Assembly (NCBI GenBank): GCA_025093555.1
Contig: JAIWNF010000039.1
Span: 1-64,000 of the forward strand
From: Circinella umbellata
Taxonomy: Eukaryota; Mucoromycota; Mucoromycetes; Mucorales; Lichtheimiaceae
Direction: 5' to 3'
Length of the DNA stretch: 64,000 nt
Shown here: piece after piece, positions 23,879-34,990 of the stretch
Position numbering within the stretch: position 1 is the stretch's first letter
Layout: each line of letters opens with the position of its first letter
The notes under the pieces: model-generated
Told to the model about the DNA's origin: nothing
Database searches by the model: none
The model's input: only the letters and a program-made list of their open reading frames with translations
Position numbers and translations under genes: made by a program

Positions 23879-26827
23879 TTATCAACGGGTCAACAGCAAA
23901 CTGCACTTATGGATACTGGCTCCACATTAACATCAATACGCGCTGACGTCGCACAACTCTTAGATCTACCAATACACAGCAATACAATTACCAACATTAC
24001 TTACAGCAACGGTACAACTCAAACAAGTTCCAGCAAAGCAACATTAATTTTTCAAATAGACAGCATCACAAAAACTACGGCAACAGCATATGTTGTTCAA
24101 CATCAAGAAGAAGCTCTCATCCTTGGTATGGATTGGATGGTAAATGAAGACATTATTCTAAGACCTAAAACAAAGACGGTAATTCAGCAACAAACATCAC
24201 AACAACAAAATAATATGGATCGACAACAACAAGGTATTATCAACAAAATTCTAAAAAAATATCCACAACTCACAGAAGAAACAACAACACAAAACATTGC
24301 AGCAGTGCCATATAAACATATCATAGACACAGGTGATCATCCACCTATAGTTATTCGCGATTATAGACGATCACCAGCTGAAAAAGCTATTATCGATGAA
24401 CTCATTCATGATATGTTAGAGAAAAAAGTGATACAACCAAGCAACAGTCCGTGGCAATCGCAACTGGTTTTAATTAAAAAAGGTGCAACTAATCAATTTC
24501 GATGCTGTGTCGACTTTCGTGCCATCAATAAGGTGACCTAGCGTGATAATTTTCCTCTTCCTAATATCACGGATCTCTTGGATAAATTGCATGGAAGCAA
24601 GTATTTTTCGACCTTGGATTTACGTTCTGGTTATTGGCAATTACCTATGGATCCGAATAGTATGTGTAAAACCACATTTTCAGCAAATGGAAATTTATAT
24701 GAGTTCCGGTGTCTTCCATATGGATATACTAATGGCCCAGCATCATTTCAAAGGTGTATGCATTATATACTTCAAGGACAACAAGACTGTATGGTATATT
24801 TGGATGATATACTTCTCCATACAAGAGGATTTCAAGAACACATAACAAGAATCGATGAACTACTTGCGCTTTTAAACAAACATAATCTTCGTCTCTCTCC
24901 CAAGAAGTGCCATTTTTTACAAACTGAAGTACGTTACCTTGGTTTCATTATTACTGGCGACGGCATCAACCCAGACCCGAAAAAAGTAGAAACCATCGCA
25001 AATTGGCCTATTCCGAAAAATTCTAAAGATGTGTCCAAATTCATTGGCTTTTGCGCATTTCATCATCGTTTTTTATATAATTTGTCCGATATGGCAGCCC
25101 CACTTTACAAGCTACTTCGTAAGTCAAGTCCTTTCCAATGGTCGACAACAGAACAAGATGCTTTTGACAAACTGAAGCAACAAATTATGTCATTACCAAC
25201 ATTGGCGTATCCGAACCCAAACGCCCCATATGATCTACATGTCGATGCCAGCCAATATGGACTCGGTGCAGTCTTAGTACAGCAAGGAAGACCAGTCGCT
25301 TTCAGTAGTTGCACTTTAACATCAGCCGAAATTAATTATACCACCACTGAAAAAGAAGCTTTAGCAATCGTTTAGGCACTCAAGTATTTTCACGCATATA
25401 TATATGGCGCTGAATTGACAATTTTTACTGATCATCTTGCACTTAAATCAATATTATCTAAAAAGATGCCTCGCGGAAGAATTGCTAGATGGATCATGGA
25501 CATTCAAGCTTATCGTTTTTCGATTGTACATCGGAAAGGAAGCAACAATGTTGATGCTGATTCACTAAGTCGTTTACAAAATAATCAAGACCATATCGAA
25601 ATCAATTTGGACAACCTCCGTATTTATCAACAAAACGACACCACTTTAAAAACTTGGTTACAAGATCCTCAACCACCGTTCTCAAAATGGCAAGGCGTCC
25701 TGTTTCGAAAAACATCAACAATGGATAAATCTGTTCCAGTTATACCGCGTGAAATGGTCTCTACGATTCTGTACAGAACCCACGATGCTCCAACTGCTGG
25801 TCATTTTGGACGTGAAAAAACAATGGACAAGGCCAAAAGTATTGGATGGTGGCCAAGAATGAGAGAAGATATTGAACATTGGATTGCATCCTGCAAGGCA
25901 TGCCAACTATACAAGTCTCCAAATGATAAAATTGCATTTTCGTACAAACCAATCCTTCCTTCGGCACCAGGCGAAATATGGGCAGCAGACGTAGCAGTAT
26001 TACCAAAGACCAAAAATAACAACCAATATATACTCGTCTTTATGGAATATTTGACTCGTTGGGCAGTAACAGCGGCGCTACCTTCATTTGATAGTAATAC
26101 AACAGCACAAGTACTTTTATATGAAATTGTTCTCAACTTTGGTACTCCTCGTTGATGGATTACAGACAATGGAAGCAATTTTGTTTCAGATGCAATGAAT
26201 ATAGTCTCCAAGCGACTTGGTATAACACGATCAAGAACAAGTGTGGAGTTCGCACAATCAGACGGGTTGGTAGAAAGGTATAATAAAAGTATCAAGACAG
26301 CTTTGGCCGCATATACAACACAAGACTCACAATATCAATGGGATAAAGTACTTCCGTTCGTTACTTTTGCGTATAATACTGCCAAACAATCATCTATGGG
26401 ATTCTCGCCGTTCGAAGCACTTTATGGTCATAAACCTATTATCCCAATGGAAACAGATGTAGATATACCAACAAAAACGTATGAATCTGCTGAATGGTTA
26501 GCTTATCTCAACAATTATTTACCAATACTCCAACAACAAGCAAAAGATAATTTACACCGTGCTCAACAAAAACAAAAACAAATTTACGATCGACTCCATA
26601 AAGCACCCAAACATTATCAAGCTGGCGATTTGGTAAAAAGACGCATAATGGAAAAAACACCTTTTCCAAAAGTAAAATGGACTGGCCCATGGACGATAAC
26701 ATCGCCCAGCAACATGGACGAATCAGCTTACCACATCAAACGCGAAATTAACAACACTTTACACACCACCACTTGCAATGTCAAACATCTTAGACCTTGG
26801 TACGAACGAAACGACACAAAGCAATAA
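23879..26827 (+). pseudogene. gypsy pol (protease, RT, RNase H, integrase) with three nonsense codons
   Basis: One frame covers the whole polyprotein. It holds an aspartic protease (LMDTGSTLTS, 23906 on), RT (FSTLDLRSGYWQ, with catalytic YLDD near 24800), RNase H (HVDASQYGLGAVL near 25240), and an integrase HHCC zinc domain (HDAPTAGHFG to CKACQLY). The integrase core follows (ADVAV, TDNGSNF, GLVERYNKS for D,D,E). Only three in-frame stops break it: TAG 24539-24541, TAG 25373-25375 and TGA 26153-26155. The first replaces a position that is basic in relatives, the second a Trp-like position, the third an Arg-like position. No frameshift was seen in pol, so it was functional until recently. Confidence 0.9.
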
Positions 26828-26834
26828 AACTCTG

Positions 26835-26846
26835 AAGGGGGAATAA
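26835..26846 (+). promoter_or_regulatory. Polypurine tract of gypsy element
   Basis: The purine run GAAGGGGGAATAA lies immediately before the 3' LTR, the expected primer site for plus-strand DNA synthesis. Confidence 0.7.
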
Positions 26847-27087
26847 TGTAATGATCAAATACAAGTTCCGACAATAAGTCTCATAATCATATGTAAATAG
26901 AAGCATATGAAATTATCATAATTACAATTACTCCAAACCATATGAATATCAATAATACATAAAATATAACTAATACAAAACATATATAAACCCCTCTCAA
27001 ATAATATAATAAAAATTCAGTTCTTTATATCTCTAATTATTGGCCTTATAAATTAAAACGTTATTTATCCGATTGTTGACCATTACA
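26847..27087 (+). repeat. 3' LTR of gypsy element
   Basis: It is nearly identical to the 5' LTR. It starts TGTAATGATC, ends CCATTACA, and is followed by the CTTAT duplication. Confidence 0.9.
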
Positions 27088-28359
27088 CTTATGTTACACA
27101 ATGTTTATCCCTTTATCGAAATATGGGGTTTATTTAGTAAAATAGCATATTTTGACAAAACTTTGAAGTGACAAATCTCGATGGGAAATGTTTTTTTCTA
27201 AAAACTGTTCCGTAACATCTCTTCAGAATACTTTAATTAACATATATTACGGCTCAAAAAGTTTATAGCTTTATATCTGACAATTTTTTGTCAATTCTTA
27301 TTCCAACCCATATTTTGACGGTTTAAGTCAGAATGCACCTTACAACATTATTAGGTGGAATGTTTAGCTCATCATCAACTAATTCATCTCCTGAATCTGA
27401 TGTCTCATCAGAATCAAAATTATATGCTTCAGCAGCCTCAAAAGAATTATCATGTTGATTTGAATCATTAGGAATAGAAGGTATTTGTTGAGAGGGTCCT
27501 ACTGGTAAAGCTTGTCTTTGATTTTGTCTCAGTTGGTTATTATCAGCTCTTTCTCCTTTTTCTCCACTTTCCTCTTTTATAGTTTTTTCCGCCTTTATTT
27601 GAATACAGTATCTTGGGTAACTATTAAAACTTTTCCATATATTATTGAGCAATAGTTTATACATCTGTACTATCAGGTATACTTACTACAGAATATTTCA
27701 GTTTTTTAGTTTCCTAACAAGCTTCTATAATTTCCAAGTGACTGAAAAGTAAGTGTTTAGAGCATATTGTTTAACGTAGTATGATACTATAATAATGGAT
27801 ACTAATAATATAAATTTGTATTATAGAATGTTTTTTCATCTAACAAATAGACATAATGGTAAGTTTTAAGAGTTCAAAAATATTACTGGTAGTATCTTTA
27901 TAGGGTATGCAAGTTTTGAAGAGAGATAAAATGGTAGTACGTATGTAATAGTAGCTAATAAATACATATATCTCTATCTTGGCGAACTTTTATATCTACC
28001 ATTTTATTTGTAGATTCAATGTTAATATAGAATTTTTATAAATTATGATAATAGCTCTAGTAAAACAGATGTGTTGATAAATTATTTTTTTGAGCGTTGC
28101 TCTATCCATCCAAAACTTTTTTTTTTGATTTTTCTGGTTTTTCTGGGGGTTTTTTTTGTTTCATGTTGTTTTATTCACCCCCAAAAAGAATCAGTTCCCA
28201 TCACAAAAAGAATGCAAACTGCACGAAAATGCTATGCTCAATAAGGCAATTGTTTATGGTGCCTGTGTTTATATAAACAAATCCCAATTTGAACATTTAG
28301 AACATTGGGTATGTAGTTCCCTTGACACCAGAGATTGATTATGGGTTCTTCTGCCCAAG

Positions 28360-28920
28360 TAATGTATGCTAAGCTTGCTTTTGTTATAGCTAAGTTTCTT
28401 ATAATTTTTGTCCTTATTCAGCTAATAATGGTCATTCTGAAAGTAGTGTTTTGTATGATCAATGTTATGTTCACAAACGTCCTAGCTGCTCCAAGGTGAA
28501 TTATGAAAAGGTAACTAAGGGGCAAGTTCCTTTGGCTCACTTATGGTTGCTTGAGCGGTCACATATTGTTTCTGAGTTGGAAATTCTGGAGTGGCACCTT
28601 GTTCAAATTCTTGATTCTAGGGAAAATAAAAAGCCAATGGCTCAAGTCTGTAATCTTTAGTTCCTCCTCTACTTGTAATCCTATGGGCTTCATAGTTTCT
28701 ACTCTTCATAATGGTCAGACTTAAGACTGAAGTCCTAACTTGAAGACTATGGCGCAAGTTAGTGATAACAATGAAGATGGTGAATCTTCAGTTCCTATTT
28801 GTCGTTCACATAGGCTTGCTTATACTAGTGAGCGTCGTCATTTTGTTAAGTTGGAAGAAGAAGATGATGAATTAGAAAGTAATATAGGAGGTAATGAAAG
28901 TCAAGAAAAGAATTAAATTA
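28360..28920 (+). other. Unknown short reading frames outside the fold-back element
   Basis: Two consecutive frames are visible. One (28410-28660) is ordinary in composition (SCSKVNYEKVTKGQVPLAHL). The second (about 28749-28917) has a Ser/Arg start and an acidic C terminus (KLEEEDDELESNIGG) before a stop. The base composition is less AT-biased than the surroundings, so they may be remnants of one gene. I do not recognise them. Confidence 0.3.
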
Positions 28921-28944
28921 GTAGTGGTAAATCTGACTACCAAT

Positions 28945-29740
28945 ATGAGTTAATCATTAATCTAGTGATTATAAAAACCTAAGAAATTTTTATAATCAGT
29001 AGATTAATGATAACTCCCTTATAGAAAAGAAATATCTTTTCTATATAAAATAACATAAAATATTAATGAATATTTAGAATATTTAGAATATTCATCTATA
29101 AATAATATAAATAAAGTTAATTATTTAGATTATTTATAACTTTATCCCTAAACCACCACCACCATCACCATCACCATCACCATCGCCATCGCCATCACCA
29201 TCGCCATCACCATCACCACCACCACTACAATTAATAACAAACAAGTCCAAAAGAAAATAAATTCTTTATTCCTTTTTCCATCTGGTACAAATATCTTTAG
29301 ATATTTGTAAAAAGAAAAAGAATTCTTTTTTTTAAAAGATATTCTATAAATATTTTATTTTCTTTGATATTAATTATATATATAAAATCAATTGATTTTT
29401 ATGTTTTTCAGAAATAAAATACAATGTATCTGAATCTTTAATAAAGATTCTAAAAACATAATTTGTATAACAAATAAATGTTTTTTATAAATATAGTTAA
29501 TAACAAAGAAAATAAAATATTCATGGAATATTTTAAAAAAGAAAGGATTCTCTTTCTTTTTACAAATATCTAAAGATATTTGTACCAGATGGAAAAAGAA
29601 ATAAAGAATTCATTTTCTTTTTGAGTTATTTGTTATTGATTCTAGCGGTGGTGGTGGTGGTAGTGGTTTAGGGCTAAAGTTATAAATAATCTAAATAATA
29701 AACTTTATTTATACTACTTATACATAGAATGCCGATTTTT
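28945..29740. repeat. AT-rich fold-back block, copy 2, with (CACCAT)n
   Basis: Left arm (about 29119-29345) and right arm (about 29500-29699) are inverted copies: TTATTTAGATTATTTATAAC pairs with its complement, and ACAAATATCTTTAGATATTTG recurs in reverse. The left arm contains a CACCAT/CACCGC microsatellite (29152-29227), matched by GGTGGTGGTGGTGG on the right. The block shares central phrases with the block at 12440-13890. Confidence 0.65.
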
Positions 29741-30059
29741 GTCCACGCTAATGATGACACCAAATCGGGACTGCTCTCCAAAATGCACATTGGTCGTGCA
29801 AATTGGGACTACTGAAGCAGAAATCAAAAAAAAATAAGTCCTCATTATATAGTTTGACTTAGAGAAAAAAAATCATGTAAACTTTCTTATTGAAATGCTT
29901 CAAGAAAGTTTTCACTTAATTCAAAACTCTCGAATTATCACAAAAAAATTTAACAAAGTGATTTTATATATATTATCCAAAAAAGTATAAGTGGGTTCTT
30001 TATTTTTATTGTATTTATATATTATAGGTGGAATAAGTGGAGTGATTAAATTATTATTT
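29741..30059. other. No gene seen
   Basis: This AT-rich spacer lies between the fold-back block and the MULE remnant. It includes the phrase CAAATCGGGACTGCTC, repeated in altered form as CAAATTGGGACTACTG some 45 bp later. There is no coding signal. Confidence 0.35.
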
Positions 30060-32240
30060 ATTTTTGTCTTCTAACTGCATTTCTTGGATCTATCACATTT
30101 TGTAAAATATTATTTAAATTTTGCGTTGCATGATTATATTCTTCTAATTGATTAGGCGTCATATTCAATAAAGTACGGTTTTTAACATGTCTACTGATGA
30201 TGTTATTTTCGATAGGATGTTTTTTCTGAGCTCTTATAAACGAATTTCTTCAATTCTTTCATTATCAGCTTCATTGACAGGTATAACAGGTTGTATTGAA
30301 CGAGAGATACCAACACGATGAAGAGGAATATCGCGAACGTGATTGCAAAGGAAAATATGTTTACATAGTATATGATTAAAATAAAAGTCAGGACAGGTAC
30401 ACGAATGCAAGAAGCCTTTTCGAATAACAATTTCATAAAAGATATTTTCTTTTTTGAACGACTTTACACATATCTATATACAATAGATTACTCAATAATC
30501 ATTAGAACATAAAACAGTTCTTATAACGCGTTTTTACTTACTTTTTGAGCATCTACAATTGAAATATTATACTCTGCAGTGGTATTATCATCAATTTCAT
30601 ATGCCGTTGTATGCCGTTTTTTTCTTCTTTTGTTAAACTTATATCTTTGAGCCCATGAAAGACTTGAAGTATAGATTGTCTATATGCACAATCAACAACT
30701 TGAGTAAGAACCCAGACAATATAATCAATTCTATGTTTTCTTGTTCTTTTGAGATAATGAGTTTTTAATTGATTATGCCACGATCCAATAAGATTATTTT
30801 TATGGAATTGAGCACCCTATTATGATTGAAAGTTTAGATAAAAGCAATAATTATAGTTTGTTTTAATACTATTACATACCTCTCACCATGCCTTACTCCA
30901 TTTTTCTCTTTTAGGATAATAATAATCAAACATGTATGTATAGAACGTTATATCTTTAACAAGGTAACACTCTCTGAATTCGTTCCACTTTATATCAAAT
31001 TCTACTACATCCTTTGCATACATCAATGAACTTAAATAAACATGGGCTTTTTTACGTAAAGCTTTAGAGTCTGTAGTACTGATCGAGCTTTTGATCTATT
31101 AATGATCTGTTAGCAAAAATGTATATATATCCAAGCAATAATTATTTGAGTTAGTGACATACCTGTTTAACTTTTTTTTCCCATGCTCATCAAATATGCC
31201 AATGGCAAACTAGAACTAGGACTTTGATACCAAACATAGACAAAATAGCATCCATTTCAGTTACACTACAATCGACCATAATACGTTTGGGATAAAAACC
31301 ACATTCAAACTTAAGCCACAAGAGCCAATGACTAATAGTAAATAAAGATTTAGAATTCGTTATTAAAAGCAACAGGAGAACCTTTGTTTGTTACATCACT
31401 CCTAGTAACAAGCGAAAACAAATAGCAATCACCACCATAGTCAGACAAATATGATACACATGTTTTATGTGTAGAATCGAGGTTGATATCCTCTTGTTTT
31501 ACTATTTATAGGTAAAAGAACATTAGTAAAAGAGTATATATCAAAAATAATATAAATCAAAGACAATATACAAATTTATACCTTTTTCTGCCATGGAGCA
31601 ACCCACGCAACCATTAATATTTCTTTTTTAGATCCATTAGCCTTTTCGTCAGCTTCAGATGTATTAATAATTTCAAATAAGGTATCATAACATTTTTCTT
31701 TAAGAATATTAATCCATGCTTGTGTACTTTGTTTGTTGAATCGATGTTTTATGAAATATTATTTAAACGTTGTTGGATTTGATTTACAATATTATGACGA
31801 TGTACACGGAGAGCTGCTGGTATTTTCAAAGCATTTGGATCTGTATTTATTTCATTTTCAAACTAATCAAACAACAAGTTAGATATCACATCCTAGATGA
31901 CTACACATTTAAGCATGCTAGTTATACATACCTTATTTATTTCTTCATTTGATAACTGTAATAAATCTTTCATTTCTCTCCAATCTTTCTTTTCTTCAAC
32001 ATGTTTTTCAATCCAATTCTTGATATCGAATGGAAGTATTGATTCTTTAATATCTTGTTCACTGAAAGGATTATGACCATCATGCATCCAATTATACATT
32101 ACTTCAATGATACCATCAACAGCACATTTAGTCGCTTTAATTTTTGTAGTACAACCAGTGTGCTTTGATAGATTTGTTCGACGTTTTTTGGTTGCTGGGG
32201 GGATAGAAGACAATTTATGGCTATGATCACAGACGTACAA
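30060..32240 (-). pseudogene. Mutator-like (MULE) transposase with FAR1-like and SWIM domains, decayed
   Basis: Read on the minus strand, the N terminus (32240-31893) has a FAR1/WRKY-GCM1-like part (YVCDHSHKLSS, HTGCTTKIKATKC, MYNWMHDGHNP). The middle shows WVAPWQKK and LDSTHKTC (first catalytic Asp, about 31470), then VDCSVTEMDAI (second Asp, about 31270) and VCHWHI before AWEKK. The C terminus has a SWIM zinc finger CTCPDF then LCKH (about 30400-30350) and ends near 30062 in NAVRRQK. This is the standard order for MULE transposases. Frames change several times; some gaps look like introns, others like indels. The final acidic residue was not located. Terminal repeats were not found. Confidence 0.75.
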
Positions 32241-32334
32241 AAGAGACCCATTAATTTTTTTTAGGACTAAGGGTATCTTTTGTGAATGCCAATGAGTCTC
32301 TTTATGACTAAAAGTATTTCATCATTGTTTCAGA

Positions 32335-33486
32335 ATGTTTCGGCCATTATTTTTGAAAATTGTTGAGGTGATTGGAAATAGAAATGATTTTGTTACTCAA
32401 AAAAATAATGCAGCTGGAAAGCTTAGATTGTCACCAATCGTGAAGGTGATGACAGCTATGAGGCAGCTTGCCTATGGTGTCCCCCCTGATACTGTAGATG
32501 ATTATCTACACATCAGTACTGAGACTGCCTGGCAATGTCTCAAAAGATTCTGCCAAGCTATTGTTGATGTGTTTGGTGAGATGTATCTTCATACACCAAA
32601 CCAAGAAGATGTGGCAATACTCCTTGTACAAGGCGAAGCATGTGGTTTCCCGGCATGTTGGGGTCAGTAGACTGCATGCATTGGGTCTGGAAAAACTATC
32701 TAAAATCATGGCATGGTATGTATAGAGGCAAAGAAGGATTGGCAATAGTCATTGTGGAAGCTGTTGCTCATTTTGGACTTCCAGGCAGCCTAAATGATAT
32801 CAATATGTTGGATTGCTCTGATCTTTTTGTGAATCTTGCTGCTGGGCATATACCATCAGTATCATATAATATCAGTGAACATGAGTACACTATAGGGTAT
32901 TATCTTGCTGATAGGATATACCCCAAATGGGCAACATTAGTTCATTCAATCCCAAGGGCGGATGAAAGAAAAGGAAAGGTATGTGAATTTTTATTTATAA
33001 AGTAACACTAATTAAAACATTTTTTTTTATGTTTGTAGCACTTATAACACAATGCAAGAAGCAGTACATAAAGATGTCAAGCATGCATTTGGGGTTCCCA
33101 AGTCTCGATATGCCATTATTGAGCAACCTGCACGGCACTGGACAACAGCTACCCTTGCATATATTATGAAGGCATGTATAATCCTTCATAATATGACTGT
33201 TGATGACGAGCGGGGGCAAACACTCAATTATATATATGACGATGCAGCAACACATAAAGAAAAAGATCGTTGTAATATCAGTAAAAAACGAGTTAGACCT
33301 GACACTAAGAGATCAAATGATGCTCATAGTATACATACACCAACAGCTGATGATCCAACATTAAACGATGATACTGTCTTTGAAAATTACATGCAATGCT
33401 ATGAACAAATACACGATACTCAAACATACTACCAATTAAGAAATGACCTTATTGAACATTTGTGGGAATTGCATGGAAAGGCTTAA
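32335..33486 (+). pseudogene. PIF/Harbinger transposase (DDE_Tnp_4 type), frameshifted
   Basis: The first frame (32335-32670) carries the helical N-terminal part (KVMTAMRQLAYGVPPDTVDDYL). Near 32650 a shift leads into the catalytic part with GMLGSVDCMHWVWKN (first Asp), then FGLPGSLNDINMLD (second Asp). An intron follows (donor GTATGTG near 32980, acceptor near 33038), then MQEAVHKDVKHAFGVPKSRYAI, where the acidic residue near EAVHKDVKHAFG is a candidate third acid. Between EAVAHFGLPG the usual DLWIWHAF-type segment is missing, a small in-frame deletion. The frameshift and deletion make it inactive. Confidence 0.75.
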
Positions 33487-33499
33487 TATGCATAAAAAA

Positions 33500-34800
33500 A
33501 TTAATTTGCTTATATTAGTCCAATTGGACTAATTGTTGTTCTTGTTCTCATCTTCATCTTCATTATCATTATTATTAACTTCTACTTGTTCTTTTAAAGA
33601 TCTTACAAAGATTTTTTTCATCTCATTCTCGAAATATTGATGACAAAGAGGATCCAACTTTGAAAGATCCATCAACATGATGTTGTAATCATTTCTCGAT
33701 TGATCCTCTATTGCTTTATTTTTCTTCTCCTTAACTTATTTTTTCCACTCCATCACAAGCTGCTCCAAATATTTCGTCCTCTTCTTTGAATCTTCAAGAA
33801 ACTCCTGCTCATATTTAAGAGCTTGATCAAGCTTGCTCTTGTAAGCCTCTTGCTCTTTTGCTTTCTTGTTGCCCACAGGTCATAGTTTAGCACCAGATAT
33901 ATTGTCGACATCTTTATCTGCTAGAGCAATGTTAGGAGCAGCAGGTGACACTTCTTCTTTTCTTTCTTCTTCTTGAAGGCTGTCAGCTTATCCTTTAGCC
34001 TCTTTGCTCTGCTCTTCTATTTTTCATCACCACGAAGAACTTCCCAGTAGTACTCTAAGCTAAAAGGCTTCTTTTCAAACCTTAAATACATTTCTTTTGT
34101 CTAGGATTGCAAGAAACTATTGAGGTGTACGATAGAATAATAGTTTAGTTCAAAAATAAAATATAATAAAACGATGAGTCCTTTGAAACAGTGTTTATTC
34201 TTGAAAAATAAGATAAAGATTATTATTCTATGTACGAGTTGGTCTATTTATATGAGTTGTTTATTATGATGGGTTATCTCTGGTATGTCATCTGAAGAAT
34301 GCTATCTTCAGGTATGATAACCTTATTCTTTGGAAGATCCTTTTTAGCTTTATCAGGGGTAGACCCTTAGAATCTCCGGTATTTTATACTCTTAATTCCA
34401 GGACACTACAACTATGTTTAATAATTTGCATTTATACTTGTTTTTTATCATTTATTTACCTCTCCAAGCTCATTCTGTCCACTTTGTCTGAGGTTTTGAA
34501 CCTGCTCATAATGTCCGCAGAACTTTGATACATTGGATCTAATGGCTCATCAAATCTTTGGCATTCCGTTCACACCAAGATTCCTTATGGTTCTTAGTAA
34601 AATGCTCTCGAATGCTTTCCTAGAAAGCAGTTAATTCTTGATCAGCTCTAACTACTAAATTTTGAGAAATCATCAACCAAGATTTACAAAGTTGAAGATC
34701 TTCAGTAGATGGGTAGTTGAGGTTTCCCTCATGCCCTACTAATTTTTTCAAAGTAGTAATGGCTGATGTAATTTGTGATGAGTTATTCATTTTTATGTGT
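33500..34800 (-). pseudogene. Harbinger partner protein (NAM/Myb-like), broken by a solo LTR
   Basis: On the minus strand, starting near 34790 (MNNSSQITSAITTLKKLV), it reads LCKSWLMISQNLVVRADQEL and REHFTKNHKESWCERNAKD. These resemble the SANT/Myb-like N terminus of the NAM-like proteins that pair with Harbinger transposases for DNA binding and nuclear import. A stop lies after ELTAF. The LTR at 34121-34410 separates it from a Lys/Glu-rich C-terminal part (34075-33540, coiled-coil-like, with stops). Function is inferred from family and position. Confidence 0.6.
34121..34410. repeat. Solo LTR, 290 bp, with 5-bp target duplication
   Basis: It begins TGAGGTGTACG and ends GACACTACA (TG..CA). The identical 5 bp ACTAT flank both sides (34116-34120 and 34411-34415). 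No internal retroelement sequence is present, so LTR-LTR recombination removed the body. Orientation is unresolved. Confidence 0.8.
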
Positions 34801-34990
34801 CAAAATTTATGTATAAGGTTCAGAAGGGAGTTTGGAGACCAGCCAGAGGCTCCCATAATTTAGAGCATGTTGACTCTGAATTTGGGTTTTCATAGATTTA
34901 GCTTTTCATTTAAAGACTCCATTGGGGCAATGAATCTCCAAAACAAGCAAATTATACTTTTCAGGATATCACTTAATATCTGCTGTATAG

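Larger units (their letters stand above)
21830..27087 (+). mobile_element. Ty3/gypsy LTR retrotransposon, full length, coding region broken
   Basis: Two LTRs (21830-22067 and 26847-27087) enclose gag and pol in the Ty3 order protease, RT, RNase H, integrase. The identical 5-bp duplication CTTAT flanks it (21825-21829 and 27088-27092). By hand alignment the LTRs differ by three substitutions, all transitions, and five one-base indels, so the insertion is fairly young. It sits inside the DDE element upstream of that element's transposase. Confidence 0.95.
19412..27340 (-). mobile_element. Tc1/mariner-like DDE element (25-bp TIRs, TA duplication), interrupted
   Basis: The ends are perfect 25-bp inverted repeats starting AGGTGCATTCTGAC, flanked by TA on both sides (19410-19411 and 27341-27342). 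Comparison with the uninterrupted left arm (around 17188) confirms the empty site CAGCTACAAC, which has a single TA. Without the gypsy insertion the element is about 2.67 kb. TA duplication is the hallmark of the IS630-Tc1-mariner superfamily. The transposase lies on the minus strand. Confidence 0.9.
15936..28321. mobile_element. Inverted-repeat (fold-back) element with Plavaka/CACTA-like remains, interrupted
   Basis: The left arm (about 15936-18190) is mirrored by 18430-19411 plus 27341-28321. The mirror includes the outer phrases CCCAATTTGAACATT and GTGCAGTTTGCATTC and the coding remains. A unique part of about 240 bp (18190-18430) separates the arms. The right arm is split at 19411/27341 by the DDE element. 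The right arm also lacks about 300 bp that in the left arm encode the zinc finger. Outer ends are roughly GGGGTTACACACCC (left) and GGGAACTACATACCC (right, complement). No clear target duplication was found. Confidence 0.75.
32270..34945. mobile_element. PIF/Harbinger element with imperfect terminal repeats
   Basis: The left end near 32276 (GAATGCCAATGAGTCTC) resembles the complement of the right end near 34935 (CATTGCCCCAATGGAGTC), followed on both sides by TTTA..GA..AAAAG. Between them lie a Harbinger-type transposase gene (+) and, in opposite orientation, a NAM/Myb-like partner gene, the usual two-gene layout of the superfamily. Exact borders and the 3-bp duplication could not be fixed. 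Confidence 0.6.

Noticed and set aside
24539..26155. In-frame TAG and TGA codons taken as a variant genetic code
   Set aside because: The host genes (HDAC, MSH2, exonuclease) have no internal stops and end normally with standard codons, so the stops in the retroelement are mutations.
15936..28321. 7-bp AGAGATT on both sides as target duplication of the fold-back element
   Set aside because: The motif lies at different distances from the two ends, so it does not fit a clean insertion.
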